Assembly (NCBI RefSeq): GCF_000251105.1
Contig: NC_017034.1
Span: forward strand, 1,116,001-1,180,000
Direction of reading: 5' to 3'
From: Methanocella conradii HZ254
GTDB taxonomy: Archaea > Halobacteriota > Methanocellia > Methanocellales > Methanocellaceae
DNA: 64,000 nt
Shown here piece after piece: positions 1-8,326 of this stretch. The notes under the pieces were generated by a model. That model was given only the letters and a program-made list of their open reading frames with translations. It was not told the origin of the DNA and ran no database searches. Both the position numbers and the translations under genes were made by a program. How positions within the stretch are numbered: position 1 is the stretch's first letter; every line of letters begins with the position of its first letter.

Positions 1-1422
1 ATAGAGTCCCTATCACGAGACGTATTTGAAAGGCTATCCACAAATAATACATTCGCAGGGGAGCCATTCGATGAGTTCTACATCCGCTTCAAGCGCTTTG
101 CCAGGTGGTTCAGGGCCGCCCTGGAGGCCGTAATATCTTTACATGGGCTTAAAAAGGAGGACATAGCCCTCGACAACCCGGCCATTAAGGACTACCTCAT
201 AGAGCTTAAGGAGCTTCCCAGCAGGCGCCTGGGCGAGCTGAGCTTTGCGTATAGAAGGCACGGCTACGATACCCTGTCCCATCAGATTCAGGCGCTCCTT
301 GACAAGTACATGGATAGCGTCATAACGCGGGATAACTGCAGGGCCATAGTCAATATCATGAACAAGGTGGCCGGGCACCCAGGCTATTTTAAGGCGATGG
401 GCGCCGAGCAGAAGCTCATTGAGATAAAGCCGCTCCTTCTGGCACTTTCAGGGCTGCAGCTATACTCGGGCAAGGAGCCCGAAAAGGCCGACCTCCTGGC
501 GGCACTTAGCATACTACTCTTCAATGTATTTCCATCCCAAAAGCTGTTGAAGCTCATGTCAAGGTTCGAGCCCAGCCCCAAAAACGATGAGCTGCTCTAC
601 GATCATTGCGCAATTATCGCTATGAACTATATGCTTTTAGGGAGGCTGGACCTTGCCGCCAAGTATAACGAGAGGGCGCTGAGCTACGCCCATGACGAGG
701 AAAAAAGGGCGTATGCCCTTATCCTTGAAAGTTGTATTCATCTTAGCAGGAAAGACTTCGATAAGGCCATCGCCGCCCTATCGAGGTGTTCGTCTGTTGC
801 AGGGGATAAGAGAATGCGCGCCACCGCCCAGTTTTACCTGGGCATAGTGTATTATGAGACGGATAGGCTTGAGGAGGCGATGGAATGCTTCAGGCTGTCC
901 AGGGATGGGCTTGAGGACGAGCTGGACGCCATGAGCGCCTGCAATAACATCGGCACATGCGCAATGCTGCAGGGCGACCTTAAAGCCGCCATCCGTGAGT
1001 TCGAGGGCGTCGAATACATTGGCCGCTACATGACTGGCAATACAGCTAAGTCGCTCATGTCTGTAGCATACGGCAACCTGGGGATAATATACTTAAACAT
1101 GATGGAATATGACCGTGCCATCGGCTACCTTAAAAAGGCCTTAAAGCTCGATAAGGATACGCATGATAATAAGGGCGTTGCCAACCACCTTGCGAATATC
1201 GGCCTCGCCCTGGAGGCGAGGCGGGAATATAAGCTTGCGCTGGAGCACTTTAAGTCTGCCCTCAATATTTCTTTTATGTGTGATTACCTGGAGGGTGCTT
1301 TGTTCTCATTTTCGAGGATCGAGCGGTTGATGGCCCTTGAGGGCAGGTTTGAGGATGCGGAGGCCCTCAAGCAGGAGATGGCGAGGCGAAATCCCGGGAT
1401 ATCCCGCATGCTCAGCGAGTGA
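1..1422 (+). CDS. TPR-repeat protein, 5' end outside the window
   Basis: The frame is open from the first base of the window, so the gene begins further left; 473 residues are visible before the stop. The C-terminal two thirds is a run of helical pairs with TPR spacing, for example around 'ATAQFYLGIVYYETDRLEEA', 'AYGNLGIIYLNMMEYDRAI' and 'HLANIGLALEARREYKLAL'. An ATG at 310 exists, but the upstream codons are protein-like and uninterrupted, so I do not take it as the start. The first 100 or so visible residues are charged and not clearly TPR and may belong to an N-terminal domain. TPR arrays mediate protein-protein contacts; no specific function can be read. The stop overlaps the next gene's GTG start by four bases, which suggests cotranscription. 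Confidence 0.85.
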   Translation: MESLSRDVFERLSTNNTFAGEPFDEFYIRFKRFARWFRAALEAVISLHGLKKEDIALDNPAIKDYLIELKELPSRRLGELSFAYRRHGYDTLSHQIQALLDKYMDSVITRDNCRAIVNIMNKVAGHPGYFKAMGAEQKLIEIKPLLLALSGLQLYSGKEPEKADLLAALSILLFNVFPSQKLLKLMSRFEPSPKNDELLYDHCAIIAMNYMLLGRLDLAAKYNERALSYAHDEEKRAYALILESCIHLSRKDFDKAIAALSRCSSVAGDKRMRATAQFYLGIVYYETDRLEEAMECFRLSRDGLEDELDAMSACNNIGTCAMLQGDLKAAIREFEGVEYIGRYMTGNTAKSLMSVAYGNLGIIYLNMMEYDRAIGYLKKALKLDKDTHDNKGVANHLANIGLALEARREYKLALEHFKSALNISFMCDYLEGALFSFSRIERLMALEGRFEDAEALKQEMARRNPGISRMLSE

Positions 1423-2948
1423 GCACAAAAATCTTTTATTCCCGCACGGTGTCTTACCATTCGATGTCAAAAAGGGAGGTCATTTCCGCAGTCAAGTACG
1501 TCTCTAGGATGAAGCAGGAGTTCATGCTTTCCGAAATAGCTGATTACGTTAGTGGAGGGGCCACTGTGGACAGTATTTATGACATCGTGGCGCCTCTGGC
1601 GTTTGACCTTGGAGTGAAGCTGGAGCCGGCTAATGGGGATTGCAAGGCTGTGAGAATGGCTCCACCAAAACCTATAGCGATAACGGAAAGTGCACGGAAG
1701 GCACAGGAAAGATACCTATCATCACCCGACGTGCCAGAAAAGCTACAAGGGCTTATAGAGAGGTATATCGAAAAGAAGACGGGCAAGAAATGGGATGACC
1801 CGCAGGTATTGGACAGGATGAGGAGGGCCGTGGCATCCCAGAAGGCGGAATACTGGAAAGAAGGGCCAAAGCGAAAGATATCATATGAAAAAGGATATAG
1901 CGTCTTAGGCTACCTCGCCTACCAGTTTCCCGTCTACTTCGTTGAATGGGAGCATATTTTTTATGGGCTGGCGCTCGACGGCTTGCTTAAAGACCGGATG
2001 AAGGTGCTGGACGCGGGGTCAGGCCCAGGAACGGTAACGCTTGCATTGGCAGACTTTTATCATAGGGCGAGGTGTGGCGAGGCTCTGGCCTATTCCCTGG
2101 AGAAATACGACGAGAACGTCGAGGCGTTCTCGTGGCTGGTGCCCCCATACGCCGAGGGGAGCGGCGTCAGGGTGGAGAGGCCAATTAAGATGGATTTATT
2201 GCAGCTGAAAGCCGAAGAGCTTCCCGATAATATAGATCTTATCGTATTCTCTAACGTGCTAAACGAGCTGAAAGCCAGCCAGGAAAGAAAGGCCGAAATT
2301 GTAAAAATGATGGCCGACAGGATGGCGAAGGATGGAAGCATAGCCATAGTCGAGCCGGCAGATAAGGCGAACTCGATGGAGATGCGGGAGCTTGTGGTAG
2401 CTCTAATGGGCAAAGGCCTCGGCGTCTACAGCCCATGCTCCTTCATATGGGGCGCCCGATGCCACCCCGTATCGTGCTGGACATTCGAGGAAAAGGAGGA
2501 TATAAAGCCGCCGAGGCTCATGCAAAAGCTGGCGGAGGAAGAGCCTTTCAGGTACATGAACACGGACATCAAGTACTCATACGCCGTGCTCCGCAAGGAT
2601 GGCCTGTCAAGGGAGAACTACCGGGTCCCCGAGAAGGCCGGGTTTGCCCGCCTCTCCAGGATTGGCGCACGTCTAAAGAAGCGCGTCAGCGTGGTTGCTG
2701 CGGTAATGTCAGGCGACCTTGGCGATAAAAAGGACCACGTCTTTAAGGTCTGCGACGGCACAGCAGTCAAGCCCGTCTACGCCATCCTGCCCCATTATCA
2801 CGTAAGCCCTGCGAACGAGCCATTATTAAGGGCAAAATACGGGCAGGTCGTCGAAATGCACGGCGTTCTTGCAAGGTATAATGAGGAGTACGACGCCTAT
2901 AACCTCCTGGTGACGAGAAACACCGTGGTGAAGCCGGTCAAGACTTAA
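1419..2948 (+). CDS. Rsm22-like class I SAM-dependent methyltransferase
   Basis: A 509-residue protein. A glycine-rich SAM-binding motif I (VLDAGSGPGT, residues 196-205) is followed by an Asn-Val-Leu-Asn-Glu segment and a cysteine/histidine cluster (C-x7-C-H-x3-C) near residues 345-360. This layout is that of the Rsm22 family, which is linked to the small ribosomal subunit in mitochondria, bacteria and archaea. The C-terminal 100 residues look like a small beta-barrel nucleic-acid-binding domain (inference). The GTG start at 1419 overlaps the upstream stop as GTGA; an ATG at 1464 is an alternative with no better ribosome site. The 3' end overlaps convergent dnaJ by 11 bases. The likely substrate is rRNA or the ribosome, but the exact target is not visible. 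Confidence 0.8.
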   Translation: MSTKIFYSRTVSYHSMSKREVISAVKYVSRMKQEFMLSEIADYVSGGATVDSIYDIVAPLAFDLGVKLEPANGDCKAVRMAPPKPIAITESARKAQERYLSSPDVPEKLQGLIERYIEKKTGKKWDDPQVLDRMRRAVASQKAEYWKEGPKRKISYEKGYSVLGYLAYQFPVYFVEWEHIFYGLALDGLLKDRMKVLDAGSGPGTVTLALADFYHRARCGEALAYSLEKYDENVEAFSWLVPPYAEGSGVRVERPIKMDLLQLKAEELPDNIDLIVFSNVLNELKASQERKAEIVKMMADRMAKDGSIAIVEPADKANSMEMRELVVALMGKGLGVYSPCSFIWGARCHPVSCWTFEEKEDIKPPRLMQKLAEEEPFRYMNTDIKYSYAVLRKDGLSRENYRVPEKAGFARLSRIGARLKKRVSVVAAVMSGDLGDKKDHVFKVCDGTAVKPVYAILPHYHVSPANEPLLRAKYGQVVEMHGVLARYNEEYDAYNLLVTRNTVVKPVKT

Positions 2949-4083
2949 AGGCGTCTCCTATCCGCTCAAAGATGTTTTTGTCTTTATTCTTGCCCGCCTT
3001 TTCCTCAGCGGCAAGCTCCTGGTAGAGCTTTCTTTGCTTATCAGTGAGCTTAGTGGGTATCTTTACGACCACTTTTACGTGCATGTCGCCCCTACCCCTT
3101 GAGCGCAGGCTCGGGAAGCCCTCCCCCTTAAGCCGAAAAGTGGTATCGGTTTGAGTGCCAGGGGGTATCTTCAGCTTTGCCCTGCCGTTGAGAGTCTCAA
3201 CCTCGACCTCATCGCCAAGCACGGCCTGAGCGACCGTGATAGGCAACACGCACAGGATGTCATCGCCATAGCGCTGGAAGTAGGGATGGGACTTTACGTG
3301 GACCACCACGTAGAGGTCGCCTGGCGGCATGCCGTTAGAGCCGGCCTCGCCCTCGCCGCTTATTCGAAGCTGAAGCCCCTCCTCGACGCCCGCCGGTATC
3401 TTCACCATGAGCTTTCGGACGTGGCGGGACTTGCCCGTGCCACGGCACTCCGGGCATGGGGTGTCAAACGTCCTGCCCCTGCCATGGCACTTGCCACATG
3501 TGCTCACCCGCACCATCTGGCCGAACAGGCTCTGGGTAACCTGCCTGACCTGTCCCGTGCCCCCACAGGCTGAACACGTATTGACCCTTGTCCCTGGCTT
3601 AGCGCCCGAGCCATGGCACGTCTCGCACGTATCCATCCTCGGGAAGACTATCTCCTTCTCAGCCCCGAAGGCGGCCTCCTTAAAGTCTATCTCGATGTCA
3701 TAGCGCAGGTCCGCGCCCCGGCCCGATTCCCTGCGGCCCCTTCCCCCAAAAAACATCTCGAATATGCTATCGTAATTCCCGAAGCCCATCTCGCGGAAAA
3801 TATCGCTAAAAGTCGCACTATTATAAAAGTCCGCATCAGTGTAGCCCTGCATGCCCGCGTGGCCAAACCTGTCATACTGGGAGCGCTTCTGCTCGTCCGA
3901 AAGCACCGCGTAAGCCTCGGATATCTCCTTGAACTTCTCCTCCGCCCCTGGCTCCTTGTTCATGTCAGGGTGGTACTTCATCGCAAGCTTACGGTAAGCC
4001 TTCTTTATGTCGTCGATGGAGGCGCTCCTATCGACGCCGAGCACCTCATAGTAGTCTCTCTTTTCGGCCACGAAACTCACCAT
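2938..4083 (-). CDS. dnaJ: Chaperone DnaJ (Hsp40)
   Basis: Full-length 381-residue type I DnaJ. It has an N-terminal J domain with the HPD motif (residues 38-40) that stimulates DnaK ATPase, then a Gly/Phe-rich linker, four CxxCxGxG zinc-binding repeats (CETCHGSG, CSACGGTG, CGKCHGRG, CPECRGTG) and a C-terminal substrate-binding region. It delivers unfolded cytosolic proteins to DnaK. It is the last gene of the grpE-dnaK-dnaJ operon, 29 bases after dnaK. Many archaea lack this bacterial-type system, so the operon was probably gained by an ancestral methanogen. The start ATG at 4083 is used; a later start would cut into the J domain. Confidence 0.98.
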   Translation of the reverse strand: MVSFVAEKRDYYEVLGVDRSASIDDIKKAYRKLAMKYHPDMNKEPGAEEKFKEISEAYAVLSDEQKRSQYDRFGHAGMQGYTDADFYNSATFSDIFREMGFGNYDSIFEMFFGGRGRRESGRGADLRYDIEIDFKEAAFGAEKEIVFPRMDTCETCHGSGAKPGTRVNTCSACGGTGQVRQVTQSLFGQMVRVSTCGKCHGRGRTFDTPCPECRGTGKSRHVRKLMVKIPAGVEEGLQLRISGEGEAGSNGMPPGDLYVVVHVKSHPYFQRYGDDILCVLPITVAQAVLGDEVEVETLNGRAKLKIPPGTQTDTTFRLKGEGFPSLRSRGRGDMHVKVVVKIPTKLTDKQRKLYQELAAEEKAGKNKDKNIFERIGDAFKS

Positions 4084-4112
4084 TTTTAAAAATAAAAAGG
4101 AGGAGAAGATGC

Positions 4113-5972
4113 TTAATTCTTCTTGTCGTCCTTGACCTCGAACTCTGCGTCGACCACATTAGACCCCTTGCCGCCGTCCGCCTGCGCCTTCTCCTTCTGC
4201 TGCTGGGCCTGCTGTTGCTGCTGATAGGCCTGGGCGGCCTGCTGGTACATGATCGTGGCGACCTCATTGACGGCCTTGGTCAGGTTCTCGGTCTCCGCCT
4301 TGATCCTTGCGATATCCTCTGACTTCTGGGCCTCCTTCAGGCTCTCGATGCCCTTGTTTATACGGTCCTTCTGGTCAGCCGTGATCTTGTCCCCCGCCTC
4401 GCTTATGGTCTTTTGCGCCGCATACAATATGGCATCGGCGTTATTCAGCACCTCCGCCTTTTCCTTCTTCCTGGCGTCCTCGGCCGCAAACCTCTCGGCC
4501 TCCTTCATCATGCGGTCGATCTGCTCCTTCGACAGCTTGGTGGAGGCGGTTATCGTTATCGCCTGCTCCTTGCCCGTCCCGAGGTCCTTCGCCTTGACGT
4601 TCAATATGCCATTGGCATCTATGTCGAACGTCACCTCAATCTGGGGGATGCCCCTCGGCGCGGGTGGAATGCCTATTAGATGGAACCGGCCAAGGGTGGT
4701 GTTATCCGCGGCCATCGGCCTTTCGCCCTGGAGCACGTGTATCTCCACGGACGTCTGGTTATCCGCAGCCGTGGAGAACACCTGGCTCCTCCTCGTAGGA
4801 ATGGTGGTGTTGCGCTCTATCAGCTTGGTAAAGACGCCGCCCAGGGTCTCGATGCCCAGCGATAAAGGCGTAACGTCCAGTAGCAATAAATCCTTGACCT
4901 CGCCCGCGAGCACTCCGCCCTGGATGGCCGCGCCCATGGCGACGCACTCCATCGGGTCGATGCCGCGCTCCGGGTCCTTGCCGAAGAACTTCCTGACCAT
5001 CTCCTGTATTATGGGCATCCTCGTCGGGCCGCCCACGAGGATGATGTGGTCTATCTGCGACGCGGTGAGCTTTGCGTCCGAGATGGCCTGCCTCATCGGG
5101 GCGTAGCACCTGTCAACCACGTCCCTCACAAGCTCCTCAAGCTTGGCCCTGGTAAGCGTCATGTCCAGGTGCTTCGGGCCATTCTGGTCTGCGGTAATAA
5201 AAGGAAGGTTGATGTTGGTCTGCAGGGTGCTTGACAGCTCTATCTTTGCCTTCTCGGCGGCGTCCCTGAGCCTCTGCATCGCCATCTTATCCTTGCGCAG
5301 GTCGATGCCATGCTCCTTCTGGAAGGTGTTAGCGATGTAATCTATAATTCGGTTATCCATGTCGGTGCCGCCAAGCTGGGTGTCGCCCGAGGTGGACAGG
5401 ACCTCAAAGACTCCATCGCCCATCTCCATTATGGTGACATCGAGCGTGCCGCCGCCCAGGTCGAAGACGAGTATCTTCTGGCTGCCCTTCTTGTCCAGCC
5501 CGTAGGCAAGCGCGGCCGCCGTGGGCTCGTTGATGACCCTTAAGACCTCGAGGCCGGCGATGGTGCCGGCATCCTTGGTGGCCTGCCTCTGGTTATCGTT
5601 AAAATAGGCGGGAACCGTGATGACGGCCTTAGTTATCTTCTCGCCCAGGAAAGCCTCTGCGTCCTGCTTGATTTTAGATAGAATCATGGCCGATATTTCC
5701 TGGGGCGTGTACTTCTTGCCGTCGATGTCCACCTTGTAGTCGGTGCCCATCTTTCGCTTGATAGCCATGATAGTCCGCTCGGGGTTGGTCACCGCCTGGC
5801 GCCTCGCCGCCTCTCCGACGAGACGCTCCCCGCTCTTGGTGAACGCCACCACTGATGGGAACATCCGGGCGCCCTCCGCGCTCGGTATTATTACCGGCTT
5901 GCCGCCTTCCAGGACGGCCGCCTCTGAGTTGCTCGTACCAAGGTCTATGCCGATGATCTTCGTCATAATCAT
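4113..5972 (-). CDS. dnaK: Chaperone DnaK (Hsp70)
   Basis: A 619-residue Hsp70. The N-terminal phosphate-binding loop (GIDLGTSNSE) and the actin-like ATPase signatures are present ('VFDLGGGTLDVTI', 'ILVGGPTRMP'). The beta-sandwich substrate-binding domain follows, then a lid ending in a Gln-rich low-complexity tail and an acidic C-terminus (VVDAEFEV). It is the ATP-dependent folding chaperone that works with DnaJ and the nucleotide exchange factor GrpE, both in the same operon. The start overlaps the grpE stop by four bases (translational coupling). The ATG two codons downstream (MTKIIGIDLG) is an equally good start. Confidence 0.98.
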   Translation of the reverse strand: MIMTKIIGIDLGTSNSEAAVLEGGKPVIIPSAEGARMFPSVVAFTKSGERLVGEAARRQAVTNPERTIMAIKRKMGTDYKVDIDGKKYTPQEISAMILSKIKQDAEAFLGEKITKAVITVPAYFNDNQRQATKDAGTIAGLEVLRVINEPTAAALAYGLDKKGSQKILVFDLGGGTLDVTIMEMGDGVFEVLSTSGDTQLGGTDMDNRIIDYIANTFQKEHGIDLRKDKMAMQRLRDAAEKAKIELSSTLQTNINLPFITADQNGPKHLDMTLTRAKLEELVRDVVDRCYAPMRQAISDAKLTASQIDHIILVGGPTRMPIIQEMVRKFFGKDPERGIDPMECVAMGAAIQGGVLAGEVKDLLLLDVTPLSLGIETLGGVFTKLIERNTTIPTRRSQVFSTAADNQTSVEIHVLQGERPMAADNTTLGRFHLIGIPPAPRGIPQIEVTFDIDANGILNVKAKDLGTGKEQAITITASTKLSKEQIDRMMKEAERFAAEDARKKEKAEVLNNADAILYAAQKTISEAGDKITADQKDRINKGIESLKEAQKSEDIARIKAETENLTKAVNEVATIMYQQAAQAYQQQQQAQQQKEKAQADGGKGSNVVDAEFEVKDDKKN

Positions 5973-6493
5973 TCACCTCTCTTTGAGACTTTCACCTTTG
6001 CGCAACGAATGACTTTCATGTTCAACGTGTACCCGCGCTGTATCTCTTCCAGGATTGTGTCTTCTTCATGGTCGTTGTCCACGGCCTGCATTACCGCCTC
6101 ATGCAAGTATGGGTCGAACTTCTCCCCGACGGTCTTTATGGGCTTTAGCCCGTGCTTTTCGAGTGCGGCCTTCATGCTGGAGTAAATCATCTCCAGGCCT
6201 TTTGCCATCGAGTCATCCGAGTTTCTTGCAGTTATAAGCGCCCTCTCCAGGTTCTCGTATACGTCCAGCAGGTCCATGATTAGCGACTCGTTCGCGGACC
6301 TGGCGAACTCCTCGCGCTCCCGTGCGGCGCGCTTCTTATAATTTTCCAGGTCGGCCTTAAGGTACATTGCAAGAGTTTTATACTCTTCGGCCTGCTTCCT
6401 GGCGAGGGCCAGCTCATCATCTCCGGGTTTAGCGGTGTCTTCAGCCTTCGGCTCCGTCATGTTTTCCTTTTCGCCCTGCTCGACCGTGTCCAT
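5969..6493 (-). CDS. grpE: Nucleotide exchange factor GrpE
   Basis: A 174-residue GrpE. The N-terminus is acidic and flexible, followed by a long coiled-coil helix (with 'YLKADLENYKKRAAREREE') and the C-terminal beta domain with the family signature around 'FDPYLHEAV'. GrpE releases ADP from DnaK. It is the first gene of the operon. A GGGAGG Shine-Dalgarno lies eight bases before the ATG at 6493. A TATA-like element on the minus strand at about 6540-6547 would give a short leader of roughly 20 bases. No CIRCE-type inverted repeat is seen upstream, so HrcA-type control is not supported. Confidence 0.97.
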   Translation of the reverse strand: MDTVEQGEKENMTEPKAEDTAKPGDDELALARKQAEEYKTLAMYLKADLENYKKRAAREREEFARSANESLIMDLLDVYENLERALITARNSDDSMAKGLEMIYSSMKAALEKHGLKPIKTVGEKFDPYLHEAVMQAVDNDHEEDTILEEIQRGYTLNMKVIRCAKVKVSKRGE

Positions 6494-6739
6494 TAAACGT
6501 GCCTCCCTGGAAGCCGGTTTTAAATAATGTTTGCACTTCTATAAATAGTTAACCATAGGCGTCTATGCATTTACATTACATCTGTTCATTTACCCGCCAT
6601 TGGCCGGCCACCATCAAACATCCTGATATGCATTTATATGATTTAAAGTAAACCCGTCTAAAACTAGGGAGCAAGTCGTAGTTAAAAAAAACATTATATA
6701 CAAGTAATTTGAATATTTAGTGGCAAATGTACAAAGAAG
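6494..6739. promoter_or_regulatory. Divergent promoter region of grpE operon and response regulator
   Basis: Noncoding and A+T-rich. A TATA-like box for the plus-strand gene lies at 6694-6701 and one for grpE (minus strand) at about 6540-6547. Their spacing to the genes fits archaeal transcripts with short leaders. Box positions are read by eye; no operator is evident. Confidence 0.5.
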
Positions 6740-7216
6740 GTGCCCACAGAGATGGATAGCTATAAGCTGGCTACGTTCGGCGAGCCAGTAGACATGAATA
6801 AGCCATCGCATTTTCCTGGTAATGACGCTATCGAAAGGCCGGAATATGAAAGGCAAAGGACCGTGGCAATCATAGAAGATGAACGGGACATCGTAGACGT
6901 CTATACAAAATTTTGTTTCATGAATTGCCTGAAAGTCGCCTTTGTCGCCTATGACGGCTCCGAAGCGCTTAGGGAGTTCGGGAGGCGTGCCCGCCCCGAC
7001 GTCCTTCTCATCGACCATCGCATGCCGAACATGACGGGCCTGGAGGCGATGAGGAGGATGCTGGAGCTTGACCCTGACGCGAAGTTCATCGTCTTGAGCG
7101 CAGACGATGAAATTAAAGATGATGCGCTTAGAGCCGGTGCCAGGGCCTTTCTCAAGAAGCCCGCCTCTTTGTATGAGATCTCTTTAGCTATAACAAGAGT
7201 CCTGAATGAGACGTGA
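6740..7216 (+). CDS. Receiver-only (CheY-like) response regulator
   Basis: A 158-residue protein. The first 38 or so residues are unstructured-looking, followed by a single receiver domain. The acidic pocket is E46/D47, the phosphoacceptor Asp is D92 (in LLIDHRMP), the switch Ser is S120 and the conserved Lys is K139 or K140 before Pro. There is no output domain, so it probably signals by protein contact, as is common in methanogens. The GTG at 6740 is preceded by AAAGAAG; the ATG at 6752 is an alternative and would shorten the tail by four residues. No histidine kinase lies next to it, so the partner is unknown. Confidence 0.88.
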   Translation: MPTEMDSYKLATFGEPVDMNKPSHFPGNDAIERPEYERQRTVAIIEDERDIVDVYTKFCFMNCLKVAFVAYDGSEALREFGRRARPDVLLIDHRMPNMTGLEAMRRMLELDPDAKFIVLSADDEIKDDALRAGARAFLKKPASLYEISLAITRVLNET

Positions 7217-7249
7217 TGTTTAATAAAAATCTTTTACAGTTGCTTATGT

Positions 7250-7468
7250 TTAAGAAATGATGGTGAACTTATAGAACATATCGTACTCAGACAGCGTATC
7301 CCTAACCCATTTAGCGTCAGACGAAGGCAAGCCCCTCTTAAGCTTGACGATGATCTCCTGAAAATCGCCCATATCCTTAAGCTCAAAGGACTCCACAAGC
7401 TCGGATAATCGTAAGCTATCATTAGGGTTACCCAGTAAGCTGAATATCTCTTCCGCGAAATCTGCCAT
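7250..7468 (-). CDS. Small hypothetical protein
   Basis: A 72-residue acidic, helical protein with no cysteines, no signal peptide and no recognised domain. The ATG at 7468 follows an AAGGAAA Shine-Dalgarno-like run. An overlapping frame on the same strand encodes a Ser/Arg-rich string that looks like a shadow, so this frame was chosen for its balanced composition. It lies between the response regulator and another small gene, with no clear functional link. Confidence 0.55.
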   Translation of the reverse strand: MADFAEEIFSLLGNPNDSLRLSELVESFELKDMGDFQEIIVKLKRGLPSSDAKWVRDTLSEYDMFYKFTIIS

Positions 7469-7508
7469 GATGCCACTTTTCCTTTAAATATGTAGAGTCT
7501 TAATAGAC

Positions 7509-7733
7509 TTATTGTACATCCCCGGCCTTCCCATAAACTTTGTCATACACCTTATATTGCCCTTGTTGCTCTTCAAGGGGCATGTAGTAACAGGGCTTCG
7601 GATAGCCATCAGCCAGCTTATCGGGTAACTCGAATAACAGGCCGCCCCTTGCAGCGCCTGTACCAGGCCCAATCACCATCGTCGGATACTTAAACATATA
7701 TGACGACAATAGCAATACAATAAAATGCCTCAT
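7509..7733 (-). CDS. Small hypothetical protein with hydrophobic N-terminus
   Basis: A 74-residue protein. Residues 3-13 are hydrophobic (FIVLLLSSYMF), which suggests a short membrane anchor or signal-like segment; the rest is Gly/Pro/Tyr-rich and polar. GAGGT lies just before the ATG at 7733, and a TATA-like AGTATAAAAT is about 15-25 bases upstream. The family is not recognised. It is transcribed divergently from the CBS gene. Confidence 0.5.
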   Translation of the reverse strand: MRHFIVLLLSSYMFKYPTMVIGPGTGAARGGLLFELPDKLADGYPKPCYYMPLEEQQGQYKVYDKVYGKAGDVQ

Positions 7734-7882
7734 GCGACCTCTTCAATTTTATACTATACCTTGTACTGATTTTAGTGTATCCGCCCATAATATCTACTTT
7801 TCGAGAGAGACGCTCTTAATTCGAAATAATGTCTTATTCGTGGAGGTCTAGAGTTATTCACCATGATGGTGGAGGAGACGTC

Positions 7883-8326
7883 TTGAAGGTGAAGGATATC
7901 ATGAACAAGAACGTCGTGGCCGTATCGGCGGATACGCCGGTGGTTGAGGCCGCGAAAAAGATGAGGGAAGCGAACGTCGGGTCGGTGGTCGTGCTCGACC
8001 ACAACGAGGTCAAGGGGATCGTAACGGACCGGAAGATAGTGACAAGCGTCATCGCGGAGAACAAGGACCCGGGCAGGGAGCGCATAGGGAATATAACCAG
8101 CAGAAAGCTGATAACCTGTGACGCGGACTCCGACGTACACGATGCCTTGATGACGCTGGGCCAAAACAAGATCCGCCGGTGCCCCGTTCTCAACGAGCGT
8201 AAGGAGTTGGTAGGAGTCCTCTCGGTCGCCGATATCGCTCACGACATGAAGGGATGCATGGACGCACTGTTTGACGAGCTTTCGAGCTCCTGCCAGTGCA
8301 TGGAGCATAAGCCAATCATGCGTTAG
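7883..8326 (+). CDS. CBS-domain pair protein
   Basis: Two consecutive CBS domains fill the 147 residues: the first begins 'KVKDIMNKNVVAVSADTPV', the second 'ITSRKLITCDADSDVHDAL' in effect, each with the typical 'xVVVLDxxxxxGIVTDRxI' type of strand-turn pattern. CBS pairs bind adenine nucleotides or SAM and usually regulate partner proteins. I chose the TTG at 7883 because GGAGGA sits seven bases upstream and the domain begins immediately after it; a longer in-frame reading from 7829 adds residues unlike the family. A Cys-x-Cys near the C-terminus (SSCQCMEH) is unusual and could bind metal. The stop overlaps the end of convergent mmp10 by 11 bases. Confidence 0.85.
   Translation: MKVKDIMNKNVVAVSADTPVVEAAKKMREANVGSVVVLDHNEVKGIVTDRKIVTSVIAENKDPGRERIGNITSRKLITCDADSDVHDALMTLGQNKIRRCPVLNERKELVGVLSVADIAHDMKGCMDALFDELSSSCQCMEHKPIMR

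Noticed and set aside
3151..5543. Several long plus-strand frames across dnaJ and dnaK
   Set aside because: Antisense shadows of well-identified chaperone genes in G+C-biased codons.
7772..8308. 178-codon minus-strand frame
   Set aside because: It is the antisense shadow of the CBS-domain gene, which has clear family motifs and a good ribosome site.
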